Shown here piece after piece: positions 42,386 through 50,678 of a DNA stretch of 64,000 bases. Positions within the stretch are counted from its first letter, which is position 1, and each line of letters starts with the position of its first letter. Source of the DNA: Methanocalculus chunghsingensis (GTDB lineage Archaea; Halobacteriota; Methanomicrobia; Methanomicrobiales; Methanocorpusculaceae); the NCBI RefSeq assembly GCF_018132105.1, contig NZ_JWHL01000004.1, positions 84,429-148,428 on the forward strand, read 5' to 3'. Made by a program: the position numbers and the translations under genes. The notes beneath the pieces were generated by a model. The model was not told where the DNA came from and did not search any database. It saw only the letters and a list, made by a program, of their open reading frames with translations.

Positions 42386-42847
42386 ATGATCAGACAGCAG
42401 AAGGAGGCACTCATCATGCTCGGGTGCCCTGAGATCCCGGTCCAGCAGGCACTTGCCCTCTATGCCGCAGACCGGTTCAATGATGACGGATGGGATCTCA
42501 CCATCGCAGGAAACGGGGCCGTCCTCAACCTGCTCCGCGTCTCGGATCCCAAGAAGGTATATATACGGAAGATGATGGATCTCGAGAAGTGCATCGATGA
42601 GTTATCTGCCAAAGAACGAGCCCCGGACCTCTGTATGGTCTGTATTCACAATGATGCCGGCCTCTCGTATGCCGCATCAATCCGGTATCTCTTCGAGGGG
42701 CGGTTCATCGCCCTCGTCTTTGGACGGGATGCAGAGGCACTTGCGGCAGAGATCGATTTTCCCTGTGACCCGGTCGTCGATGTCGCGGTACATAATCCCG
42801 GGAAACTTCGTCGAAAACTGGATGAGGTGATGAAATGGGCTGCATAG
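42386..42847 (+). CDS. DUF1890 family protein (copy 2)
   Basis: A 153-residue paralogue of the protein at 7685. MLGCPEIPVQQALALYAADR, VSDPKKVYIRKMMDLEKCID, HNDAGLSYAASIRYLFEGRF and AVHNPGKLRRKLDEV align without gaps. The start at 42386 gives the same lead length as copy 1. It is divergent from the SAMP-NcsA-ThiF-marker 8 operon; no copy of the 14-bp palindrome lies upstream, so regulation differs from copy 1. Overlaps the DUF1894 gene by 13 bp. Confidence 0.85.
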   Translation: MIRQQKEALIMLGCPEIPVQQALALYAADRFNDDGWDLTIAGNGAVLNLLRVSDPKKVYIRKMMDLEKCIDELSAKERAPDLCMVCIHNDAGLSYAASIRYLFEGRFIALVFGRDAEALAAEIDFPCDPVVDVAVHNPGKLRRKLDEVMKWAA

Positions 42848-43119
42848 AAGATATAGGCTATGATATCATTCTCAGGATGGCCTCCTTCAAGGAATGCCGC
42901 GAGTATATCCGGGAGAATTTCAAGGATATTTATTATGTCGACCCCGGATTCCGCCTCTTTGATAAGGCGATGATCGGGGTTCCCCCGATCCCGATCGCAC
43001 TTGACGGTGACGCCGTCATCCTCCCGTATACAAAACCCTGCCACGGCACCTTCCTCCTCAGAGTTGTATCGGCAGCTGAGGCGGATGTCGTCAGGAAGAA
43101 GGCCCGACGGGTACCCTGA
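42835..43119 (+). CDS. DUF1894 family protein (copy 2)
   Basis: A 94-residue paralogue of the protein at 8134, with MGCIEDIGYDIILRMASFKE, YYVDPGFRLFDKAMIGVPPI and ILPYTKPCHGTFLLRVV. The same three cysteines are kept. It is translated from within the DUF1890 end and stops 2 bp from the convergent HEAT-repeat gene. Confidence 0.85.
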   Translation: MGCIEDIGYDIILRMASFKECREYIRENFKDIYYVDPGFRLFDKAMIGVPPIPIALDGDAVILPYTKPCHGTFLLRVVSAAEADVVRKKARRVP

Positions 43120-43121
43120 TC

Positions 43122-43664
43122 TTACCCTTCTGTCCGTTCGGATATCGCCCTGAGTGCCTCCCAGGCGGCATCCTGAACAATATCCTTCTCGTCATCAAGG
43201 AGCGTCCGGATTTTTGCAGCAACCGAGGGATCACCGATCTTTCCAAGTGCCTCTGCCGCTGCTGCCCGGACCTCGCCCCGTTCGTCATCAAGAAGCATGG
43301 TAAGGGTAGGAACCGCACGGGGATCCCGGATCTCACCGAGTGCATGAGCAACCCCTCTTCTCACCCAGCGATCTGCACCCGCAAGCCTTTCGATAAGTGG
43401 ATCGACTGCAGATACATCCCCGATCGAACTGATTGACCGGACCACCACGTGGACCACATCGCTCTCCTCATCCTGGAGAGATCTGATGAGGGCAGCAACT
43501 GCCACCGGATGATGGATCTTCCCAAGCTCTGTTGCAGCCTTGATCCTGTACGGGATGCTCACATGGTTGAGCTGGTCGATGATGATCTGTATACTCCGTT
43601 CCTCCCGAAGGATCTTCCTCTGGACTATCTCCATCTCATCATCCTGCCGCATTGTCATCACCAC
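43122..43664 (-). CDS. HEAT-repeat protein
   Basis: A 180-residue protein of about five HEAT/PBS-lyase-type repeats, each 30-31 residues: PYRIKAATELGKIHHPVAVA, ESDVVHVVVRSISSIGDVSA, DRWVRRGVAHALGEIRDPRA and RGEVRAAAAEALGKIGDPSV. A scaffold for protein contacts; no catalytic part. ATG at 43652 is an alternative start. Divergent from the dGTPase gene with overlapping 5' ends. Confidence 0.85.
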   Translation of the reverse strand: MVMTMRQDDEMEIVQRKILREERSIQIIIDQLNHVSIPYRIKAATELGKIHHPVAVAALIRSLQDEESDVVHVVVRSISSIGDVSAVDPLIERLAGADRWVRRGVAHALGEIRDPRAVPTLTMLLDDERGEVRAAAAEALGKIGDPSVAAKIRTLLDDEKDIVQDAAWEALRAISERTEG

Positions 43665-43687
43665 CGGATCCTTATCCGCTGAGGTAC

Positions 43688-44953
43688 ATGTATCTGTCGA
43701 TCATCCGGCACCCTGATTACCTCTCCGGGCGATCTCTCTTTTGGATGAATCCATCAGAGAGCCTCCTTGATGCAACTATGGGCTACCTTCAGGAACGCGA
43801 AGCACTCTTTGCCCCTGCTGCAACGAAGAGCAGCGAAGCCATCAGGAGGAGGGTGGAGGAGTCACCTGATCTCCGTGCTCCCTACTCACGTGACAGCGAT
43901 CGCATCCTCCATTCACGTGCCTATGCACGGTATATCGACAAGACCCAGGTCTTCTCCCTCCTGGAAAACGATCATATCACCCACCGCGTCCTCCATGTCC
44001 AGCTCGTCTCCAAGATCGCCCGGACCGTCGGCCGTTCGCTCCGGCTCAACGAGGATCTCATCGAGGCGATCGCCCTTGGCCATGACATCGGCCATATCCC
44101 GTTTGGGCATTTCGGGGAGTCATGCCTTGATGCCATCTGCAGGCGGGAAGGGATTGGACGATTCCGCCATAATATCCAGGGTGTGCGGTTCCTCGACGAG
44201 ATAGAGGATCTCAACCTCACCCTCCAGGTCCTTGATGGGATCCTCTGCCATGACGGCGAATCCAGGGCAACCAGACTCTCCCCTCTCCCGATCGAAGATG
44301 CCGATCCCTTCCTGGAATTCAAAAATAAAATCGATGCAGTCCAGAGTGAGCACCCGGCTGTTCCTGCCACCCCTGAGGGGTGCGTCGTCCGGTTCTCTGA
44401 CACCATCGCCTATATCGCACGGGATCTTCGCGATGCAGCGGAAGTCGGTCTCATCGATGGCTTCTCTGACCTTCCTGAAGAGATCAGGGAGCAGCTTGGC
44501 ACGAACGAACGTGATATCATCAATACCCTCACAATCGATCTGATGGAGACGAGCAGGACCGGAGAGGACTGTCTCATCGGTTTTTCCGATGATATCGGCT
44601 CTGCCTTAAACGGCCTGAAAACCTTCAATTACAGGCATATCTATGAGCATGAGAAGACACGAGGCCAGGATGCCATCATTCGGAAGATGTTTCTGGCAGT
44701 CTTTGAAGCATTACACGAAGATCTCAAGGAGAACCGGTCAGAATCCCGTATCTTCACAGACTATCTCGATGCCCCCTGGATCTCCGAAAGCTACAAAAAT
44801 GAGATCTCCCCTGCCGGTGCTGTCCGGGACTTCATCGCGGGGATGACGGATCGGTACTTTGAGCGGGTCTATACCGAACTCGTCCTCCCACGAAAATTCG
44901 AGTCCTACCGGATAGAGACTATCGGTTCTTCAGATAGCCGGCGGTATACTTGA
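43688..44953 (+). CDS. dGTPase-like HD-domain phosphohydrolase
   Basis: A 421-residue HD protein. RAPYSRDSDRILHSRAYARY (N-terminal substrate region) leads to THRVLHVQLVSKIARTVGRS (first H), then ALGHDIGHIPFGHFGE (the HD pair) and a late D in RFSDTIAYIARDL. This is the dGTP triphosphohydrolase layout; the known reaction removes triphosphate from dNTPs. The start could also be 43745. Its last 35 bp overlap the convergent oxidoreductase gene. Confidence 0.88.
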   Translation: MYLSIIRHPDYLSGRSLFWMNPSESLLDATMGYLQEREALFAPAATKSSEAIRRRVEESPDLRAPYSRDSDRILHSRAYARYIDKTQVFSLLENDHITHRVLHVQLVSKIARTVGRSLRLNEDLIEAIALGHDIGHIPFGHFGESCLDAICRREGIGRFRHNIQGVRFLDEIEDLNLTLQVLDGILCHDGESRATRLSPLPIEDADPFLEFKNKIDAVQSEHPAVPATPEGCVVRFSDTIAYIARDLRDAAEVGLIDGFSDLPEEIREQLGTNERDIINTLTIDLMETSRTGEDCLIGFSDDIGSALNGLKTFNYRHIYEHEKTRGQDAIIRKMFLAVFEALHEDLKENRSESRIFTDYLDAPWISESYKNEISPAGAVRDFIAGMTDRYFERVYTELVLPRKFESYRIETIGSSDSRRYT

Positions 44954-46235
44954 TGAGCGAGTACATTCCGTCTGATGTCGGGTGTACCTCAATGAGGCGG
45001 CTGAGATCGCCGACCGTCTCCCCCTCTTTTGCCAGATAGGCGAGATACATCCCCATCACGCCGGCGACCGGTGAGGCCTCTGCAAATGCGAGAATTCTGC
45101 CGTCATCTGCATTCACTCTGATCGAGGCGACACCGGTCTTTCGATCCGGAACCGACCAGAAGGTTCCCGGCCCGGCAGGTCCGGGGAAGTGTATGCTGGT
45201 TCCTCCCTCTTCACCGGAGTCGTACCAGGTGTATTCATAGCCGAGGCTCATCGATTTTGGAGCCAGTGCGATATCAGGAGACGATACCCCTCCATTTGAT
45301 GCCGCCGCCGTCCCCCGGAGCCGTGCAATCGGGGTGAGGCAGGGCTCGCCGATGATATCCCCACAGGCAAAGATGCCCGGAACACCCGTCTCAAATCTCT
45401 CATCGACCAGGATCTCGCCCAGCGGTCCCTTTGCCACCCCTTCGATCATTGCCGTGTTGGGGGAGAGTCCTGCAGCTATCAGAACACAATCGACGGCAAG
45501 CGTACTTCCGTTATACGAGATGCCGGTGACCCCGTCATCCCCGGTGATCGCTGTGATCGCTGCATTCTGATGGAGTACAATCCCACCGAGATCCTTCATC
45601 GCCTCTCTGCGGAGACGATCCGGTATCTGGTGGAGAAGAGAGCTTCTGCTCAGAATATGGGTCTCGCACCCGAATGCAGAGAAGATATAGGCAAACTCTG
45701 CCGCCATCACCCCGCCCCCGATGATGGCGATCTTCCCTGGCAGATCCTTCATCTCTTTGAGGGTGTGTGGAGTATAGACCCCCCTGAGGGTAATCCCCGG
45801 GATATCAGGAATGGTCGGCCTCGATCCTGTTGCGATGATGAGCCGATCAAACGCGGTCTCTTTGCCGTTGATATAGACCTTCCCGTCCCTGAAAGCCCCC
45901 TCTGCACCATGCAGCACCCTGACACCGGCTTCCCTGGTCTCCTCCTCAAGGATGCCTGCTATCTTTCCCTGAATTGCGGAGAGCCCGTCCATAACCTTCC
46001 TGAAGTTGACGGTGGGAGCCCCGTTCGTCAGCCCCAGTGCTGCAGCCTGCTCTGCAGACCTGATCATCCGGGCGATATCATTTAATCCACAGATCTGCAT
46101 GCAGCCGTCATGGAGGCACTGGCCGCCGAGGCTCCTCCGCTCAACAAGGGTCACTTCCTCCCCTGACCGTGCCGCCTGGATCGCAGCCATCCGGCCAGCT
46201 GGCCCTCCGCCAAGTACGAGTATCACAGAGTGCAA
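44919..46235 (-). CDS. Flavin disulfide oxidoreductase (dihydrolipoamide dehydrogenase-like)
   Basis: A 438-residue FAD/NAD enzyme. The FAD loop is VLGGGPAGRMAAIQAARSG; the redox cysteine pair is GGQCLHDGCMQ (C-x4-C, as in LpdA); the NAD loop is IAIIGGGVMAAEFAYIF; and GIFACGDI precedes the dimer domain. The C-terminal EVHPTSDGMY keeps the active-site histidine but not the usual glutamate five residues later. No 2-oxoacid dehydrogenase gene is near, so the substrate may be another disulfide. It follows the gene at 46239 by 3 bp. Confidence 0.88.
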   Translation of the reverse strand: MHSVILVLGGGPAGRMAAIQAARSGEEVTLVERRSLGGQCLHDGCMQICGLNDIARMIRSAEQAAALGLTNGAPTVNFRKVMDGLSAIQGKIAGILEEETREAGVRVLHGAEGAFRDGKVYINGKETAFDRLIIATGSRPTIPDIPGITLRGVYTPHTLKEMKDLPGKIAIIGGGVMAAEFAYIFSAFGCETHILSRSSLLHQIPDRLRREAMKDLGGIVLHQNAAITAITGDDGVTGISYNGSTLAVDCVLIAAGLSPNTAMIEGVAKGPLGEILVDERFETGVPGIFACGDIIGEPCLTPIARLRGTAAASNGGVSSPDIALAPKSMSLGYEYTWYDSGEEGGTSIHFPGPAGPGTFWSVPDRKTGVASIRVNADDGRILAFAEASPVAGVMGMYLAYLAKEGETVGDLSRLIEVHPTSDGMYSLIKYTAGYLKNR

Positions 46236-46238
46236 CTC

Positions 46239-47189
46239 CTAGAGGAGCTCGACCCCTTCGTCCATCGGTTCAGAGAGGATCTCTCCGGTGAATGCGTTCA
46301 CCTCGACGATATGTTTCCCCCGGATCTGCCAGATCGGGATATAGGTGAGCTGGATCGACCTCTCAATCTGGTCGCGTGGCGGCCGGAAGGTCTTCTCTTC
46401 AGAGAAGATTGCATCTCCGCTTTCGGTCTTAATCCGGACCCTCTTTGAGAGTGCTCCGATCAGGTGGGTGAGGATCTTCTCTTCTGCCTCCTTCTGAAGA
46501 ATGGACGGTCTGACCATCTCGGCATCGCCTGGGATCTCTATCTCGCTGATCGCATCGAGATCGAGATCCTGGGGGAGGCCATTGACCGCACTGATGGCAC
46601 CGGAACCGTTTGCATCAAAGGTGATCTGTTTTCCTTTGTACGAAGCGTCCCCTTTGCATGAATAATCATAGACCCAGGCAGGGATCATCCGGAGGCGAAC
46701 CGGTCCGTTCTGGCCGGATATTCTCATCGCTTCGTCTGCAGTCGCGCGGATCGGAAGCGCCCTGATCCGTCCGGGTGGGGGGGCGTCTCCTGCCATGTGT
46801 GGTTTCATCCCTTCTCTTCCTGGTGCTGATCCCCAGGAGATGACAAGTCTCTCCCCGGAGATCCGTGCGACCGCCGCCTCTCCGGCATATCGTGCCAGAT
46901 CACGATTCTGCCAGAGCACTCCCTCCTTCGGACGTATCTCCGGATTGCTTGTGTAGATCAGCTTCTTACAGGGAACCCTTTCGCCAGCATCGTCAAGATT
47001 GTATTGTGTATGGTCAAACCGGCGGGCGATAGCCGGATCATCTGTGCAGAGGGTGAGAATACACTCTCTTCCTGCAAGTGCGGAGAAGTCGAAGGGATCT
47101 CCTTCTTCTTCAATATCATATCCTGCGGCCTCAAGGATCCGGCGGATCTCATGGACGGCACGCCTCTTCACTGAATCATCCATACCCAT
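46239..47189 (-). CDS. Conserved protein of unknown function, cotranscribed with the disulfide oxidoreductase
   Basis: A 316-residue protein I cannot name. Residues 20-120 (ILTLCTDDPAIARRFDHTQY, KKLIYTSNPEIRPKEGVLWQ) look like a small alpha/beta domain. Residues 170-240 contain MIPAWVYDYSCKGDASYKGK, and the end KHIVEVNAFTGEIL resembles a PepSY-like strand. The lack of signal peptide and membrane helices puts it in the cytosol. It ends 3 bp before the oxidoreductase gene, so the two probably act together. ATG at 47183 is a possible start. Confidence 0.75.
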   Translation of the reverse strand: MGMDDSVKRRAVHEIRRILEAAGYDIEEEGDPFDFSALAGRECILTLCTDDPAIARRFDHTQYNLDDAGERVPCKKLIYTSNPEIRPKEGVLWQNRDLARYAGEAAVARISGERLVISWGSAPGREGMKPHMAGDAPPPGRIRALPIRATADEAMRISGQNGPVRLRMIPAWVYDYSCKGDASYKGKQITFDANGSGAISAVNGLPQDLDLDAISEIEIPGDAEMVRPSILQKEAEEKILTHLIGALSKRVRIKTESGDAIFSEEKTFRPPRDQIERSIQLTYIPIWQIRGKHIVEVNAFTGEILSEPMDEGVELL

Positions 47190-47273
47190 AAGAGTGCCTC
47201 TGGAAAGAACAATATTTCGATTCCCCGCACCGGGTGCGAAGAATTTTATCCACCGGGAATTGATTTATATGTC

Positions 47274-48020
47274 ATGGTCTCCCCTCTGAAGTTCATACAC
47301 CACGCCATCGACGAACTCTCCATGCAGGTGACATATGACCCGCTTGAAAATGAGGGTGCCATCGTCTATAACCTCTTTCTAGTTCCACTTGAGGAACGTG
47401 AATATGTCATTAAAACTCTGAAGAAGGTCTCGGCAGCCGGGATAACGGTCAGTGATATGGTCCGGTTCATCGAACCCGGCGATTCGATCCATGGAAACAC
47501 CGTTCCACCAGGGATGCTTGGCATCTGCACCGTCTGCAGTATCACCCTGGATGGCATCTTTCTCCGGCGTGGTATTCCGGTGAACCTGATCGGTGGCGGC
47601 ATCATTGAAGTCCTTGAACACCTTCCGAGGCGGTTTACCCATATGATCCTCTATGAATCAACGACGATCGATCCCCTGCAGGTGCTTGCATCCCAGGATA
47701 TCACCTCGGTGAACCATGTGATGAAGGATGGAAACGGCCGTATCCTCGGAAATATCAGGGAATGCCATATGGAGGCCGAAACCCTCCTGAATTCGGTCCT
47801 CGACGATCTCACCGCAGGCCATATATCCGGTGTCCTTGAGATGGGAATGCCAAATACCCCCCTCCTTGGCGTCTCGGTCAGTCCGCAGTATCTTGGCGTC
47901 GTTGCAATAGGGGGAACGAACCCGTTTGCCGTGATGAAGGAGGAGGGCCACTCCATCACAACCCGGGCGATGAAGGGGCTGATGGATATCAGGGAGATGG
48001 ATCCCATCTCCTTCTTCTGA
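47274..48020 (+). CDS. Stand-alone NrpR regulatory domain (DUF128)
   Basis: A 248-residue protein equal to one NrpR effector domain: GICTVCSITLDGIFLRRGIP, NLIGGGIIEVLEHLPRRF and GGTNPFAVMKEEGHSITTRA. NrpR represses nitrogen-assimilation genes in methanogens and senses 2-oxoglutarate through this domain. The helix-turn-helix that normally precedes it is absent here, and no HTH gene adjoins, so it must join a separate DNA-binding protein, as the split NrpR of some species does. Confidence 0.88.
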   Translation: MVSPLKFIHHAIDELSMQVTYDPLENEGAIVYNLFLVPLEEREYVIKTLKKVSAAGITVSDMVRFIEPGDSIHGNTVPPGMLGICTVCSITLDGIFLRRGIPVNLIGGGIIEVLEHLPRRFTHMILYESTTIDPLQVLASQDITSVNHVMKDGNGRILGNIRECHMEAETLLNSVLDDLTAGHISGVLEMGMPNTPLLGVSVSPQYLGVVAIGGTNPFAVMKEEGHSITTRAMKGLMDIREMDPISFF

Positions 48021-48235
48021 TATCAGGAGAGCCTGGTTGCGACTTCGTGGTTATTGAAGTTCCAGTATCGGGAGAAGAACTCAACAAATCCTTTGGATCC
48101 TGAGATGAGTGCTGTGAGATCCTCTCCCGAGATGCTATGGCAGAGACCTATCCGCTCCAGGTTCGAGTAAGAGGATGGTGAGGGAACCCCGAGATCCGGT
48201 ACCGTGATGCCCTTGACAATACCCTCATATCTGAT

Positions 48236-48373
48236 ATGATGAAGGCTGAGGTGATGCTCAGTGAGCGGAGAGGAATGGCTGCATATGCCACAAGCCCGGT
48301 TGTTCTTCTGGCATTTGCCGCTCTCCTGATCGGTGCCGGCTATTATATATTCAGCAGGCAAAAGAAGAAGTAA
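48236..48373 (+). CDS. Possible 45-residue membrane protein coupled to pgi
   Basis: MMKAEVMLSERRGMAAYATS is followed by the single hydrophobic helix PVVLLAFAALLIGAGYYIF and a basic end SRQKKK. The stop overlaps the pgi start (TAATG), which suggests real translation. The frame stays open for 13 codons before the first ATG, so it may be the tail of a decayed longer gene whose earlier part reads YQESLVATSWLLKFQYREKN in another frame at 48021. The rest of 48021-48235 holds nothing I can name. Confidence 0.4.
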   Translation: MMKAEVMLSERRGMAAYATSPVVLLAFAALLIGAGYYIFSRQKKK

Positions 48374-49077
48374 TGGATGTCTGGAAAGGAGTACTGCCTG
48401 AGCCTGAGGTCAGAACGGTTGAGGATATGCGGGAGGTTCTCGCATATCCCGCCTGCGAGCAGCAGGGACCGCTGTACTATATGTACCGGGATCTGGCACT
48501 GACCGATGAGGATCATGCCATTCTCAGAGAGGGGGGGATCCGCTATGATATCACCATCATCACGCCGGGATCGGTCTGTGGCGAATTTATCAAGACGAAG
48601 GGTCATTACCACCCCGAGAGTCCGGGCGGGCTCCAGTACCCCGAGATCTATGAGGTCCTCTCCGGGAAGGGCCACTTCCTTCTTCAGTCACAGGATCTCA
48701 CCGATGTGGTCCTCCATCCCGCCACAACAGGTGACAAGATCCTGATCCCGCCAGGTTTTGGGCATGTTACCATCAATCCCGGAGAGGATCCGCTTGTGAT
48801 GGCAAATATCGTCTCACGGAACTTTGAGAGTGACTATTCCTTCTTCAGGGCGTACCGTGGTGCTGCGTATTATGAGACTGATGATGGCCAGTTCCTGAAA
48901 AATCCCCTCTATACCCGGGTTGCAGACCTCCGTTTCCTCGAGGCGGTGGATCACCCTGAGGTTGGTGTGGTGCGTGAGGTCCCGCTCTATGATCTCATCA
49001 GGGACCCGCTCATCCCGGATCTCATGAACCTGCCGGAAGCATTCACTCACATCTGGGAGAACTGCCTGCGAGACTGA
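48373..49077 (+). CDS. pgiA: Cupin-type glucose-6-phosphate isomerase
   Basis: A 234-residue archaeal PGI. Its cupin metal motif is TKGHYHPESPGGLQYPEIYE with the histidines and glutamate, closed by PPGFGHVTINPGEDPLVMAN. It interconverts glucose-6-phosphate and fructose-6-phosphate, an alternative to the classical PGI fold. Its last 35 bp overlap the convergent nadE. Confidence 0.92.
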   Translation: MDVWKGVLPEPEVRTVEDMREVLAYPACEQQGPLYYMYRDLALTDEDHAILREGGIRYDITIITPGSVCGEFIKTKGHYHPESPGGLQYPEIYEVLSGKGHFLLQSQDLTDVVLHPATTGDKILIPPGFGHVTINPGEDPLVMANIVSRNFESDYSFFRAYRGAAYYETDDGQFLKNPLYTRVADLRFLEAVDHPEVGVVREVPLYDLIRDPLIPDLMNLPEAFTHIWENCLRD

Positions 49078-49801
49078 ACGCGGGCATCCTCTTGTGGACA
49101 CTCCTCTTCACCATCTCGAGTACCCGCTCCTGGATCTCTCCTTCCGCCTTCCATCCGTTCTCTTCAAGGAGTGCAAGTGTGGCATCGAGAACCGGATATG
49201 TTATTCCAAGCTCTTTCTCATCGCTCTGGCCTTCCCAGAGGCCGGCGGAGGGTACCTTCTTCATGATGGTCCCAGGTATCCGAAGCTCTTCACCAAGGAG
49301 ATAGACATCCTGTTTGGAGAGATGGAGGATCGGCTGGAGATCTGCTGCATTGTCTCCCCATTTGGTACAGTATCCGATGAGATACTCGGTTCTGTTCGAG
49401 GTTCCGATGACGAGCCGGTTGCTCAGGTTCGCCTGGTAGTAGAGGATCGCCATCCGGGTCCGTGCCATCAGGTTGCCGACGAGGGAAGGCTCCTCGACGA
49501 ACCCGTCCATCCGGCGGTATGCATCGATGATCCCATCGATCGGGATCACCTGGAGATCAATGGAGAGATCCTGGCAGAGTCTCCTGACATCCTCTTCATC
49601 TGCTGGCGGTGTGGTTGCAGACGGGAGAAAGAAAGCAGAGACCCGGTCGCTGCCAAGAGATCCAGAGGCGAGAGCCGTGACCACCGCAGAGTCGATCCCT
49701 CCTGATACCCCGACGACGACCCCTTCTGCCCCTGCCGACCAGATCGCCTGGCGGATGAAGTTCTCTATCCGGGTCTTTTCACAGCCGATATCACACTGCA
49801 T
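49043..49801 (-). CDS. nadE: NAD+ synthase (ammonia-dependent)
   Basis: A 252-residue NadE. The PP-loop is VVGVSGGIDSAVVTALA; GTSNRTEYLIGYCTKWGDNA and PSAGLWEGQSDEKELG are the substrate-binding segments. No glutaminase domain, so it uses ammonia. Last step of NAD synthesis, with NadA at 8471. It is 29 bp after the NcsA-like gene upstream, so both may share a transcript. Confidence 0.93.
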   Translation of the reverse strand: MQCDIGCEKTRIENFIRQAIWSAGAEGVVVGVSGGIDSAVVTALASGSLGSDRVSAFFLPSATTPPADEEDVRRLCQDLSIDLQVIPIDGIIDAYRRMDGFVEEPSLVGNLMARTRMAILYYQANLSNRLVIGTSNRTEYLIGYCTKWGDNAADLQPILHLSKQDVYLLGEELRIPGTIMKKVPSAGLWEGQSDEKELGITYPVLDATLALLEENGWKAEGEIQERVLEMVKRSVHKRMPAFSLAGSSPRCE

Positions 49802-49830
49802 GATGATCAGGAGTTTGTTCTCCTCTGTTA

Positions 49831-50559
49831 CTATTCTTTGGGATCGCCTGCCGCTCTCCTGATCTGCCCGCCAAGATTGGAGACTGCATACAGGGTGGAT
49901 GGATGGCGATCCGTATAGTTCCTGAGTATATCCCTGACAGCCCCCGCCAGCCCCTCTCTATCCGGTTTATCCGGAAATACCTCATCATGATGAAGGGTGG
50001 CATAGAGGCGGACCTCATCCTCCCTGATCAGGAGAAACGGAGATATCCACCGGACACATCCTGGATCCTCTGTCTCTCCAAGAGATGCAATCTCCCCGGA
50101 TACGAAGGCTGCCATGATCGCGGCGGCCTCTTCATCGAGGGTGGCCCCGGTGGCGACGGCGGTACACCCTTCTGCAAGCAATTGTATATCCTCCTTCAGG
50201 TCCCTGGATGGATCACGGCAACCGACAGAGAGATCAAGACCGGCAGCCAGTCGCTGTACTCTCTCTGTTGCATCTGCATCCCCCTCATCGATATGGAGGG
50301 CAGTTATTCTGATATCCCGCCTCTTCCCGGTCAGTTTGAGGAGGAGTGTGAGGGCGGCGGCGGATGCTGCTCCCCCGCTGATGGCAACCCCGATCCGGTC
50401 ATGAGGCCGCAGCCACCGGTTCTTTCGGATCTCCCGCTTCGCCTTCCCCTCAAGGTCGCGGATAAAATGCTCTCTGCAGAGGTGAAGGCCCGAGTATCGC
50501 TGGCTGATGATCGCAGTCTTGTGGCACTTGGTGCATCGTATGGGTGGATCCCTCATCAT
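49831..50559 (-). CDS. NcsA/TtcA-like PP-loop protein with degenerate ATP loop
   Basis: A 242-residue relative of NcsA. The N-terminal zinc finger is kept (IRCTKCHKTA...LHLCREHF), and the fold continues with DRIGVAISGGAASAAALTL. The family SGGxDS is SGGAAS here: the aspartate needed for ATP chemistry is missing. TGHNLDDEA has become TGATLDEEA, the middle cysteine pair is reduced to one (AEGCTA), and the C-terminal zinc ribbon is lost. It is probably not an active thiolase. ATG at 50589 is an alternative start. Divergent from rio2. Confidence 0.75.
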   Translation of the reverse strand: MMRDPPIRCTKCHKTAIISQRYSGLHLCREHFIRDLEGKAKREIRKNRWLRPHDRIGVAISGGAASAAALTLLLKLTGKRRDIRITALHIDEGDADATERVQRLAAGLDLSVGCRDPSRDLKEDIQLLAEGCTAVATGATLDEEAAAIMAAFVSGEIASLGETEDPGCVRWISPFLLIREDEVRLYATLHHDEVFPDKPDREGLAGAVRDILRNYTDRHPSTLYAVSNLGGQIRRAAGDPKE

Positions 50560-50678
50560 CTTGGTACTATTCCTGTATCTCTTCAACATGATAATCCGAT
50601 CCTGGTGAGGTGCCCATCGATACCAGGGTGATCCTCCACAATGATATTTTTCATCTATCCGATCCAAGAGTAATTACA

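Noticed and set aside
48023..48361. A 112-codon minus-strand frame after the NrpR-domain gene
   Set aside because: No features, and a better small plus-strand frame coupled to pgi covers part of it.
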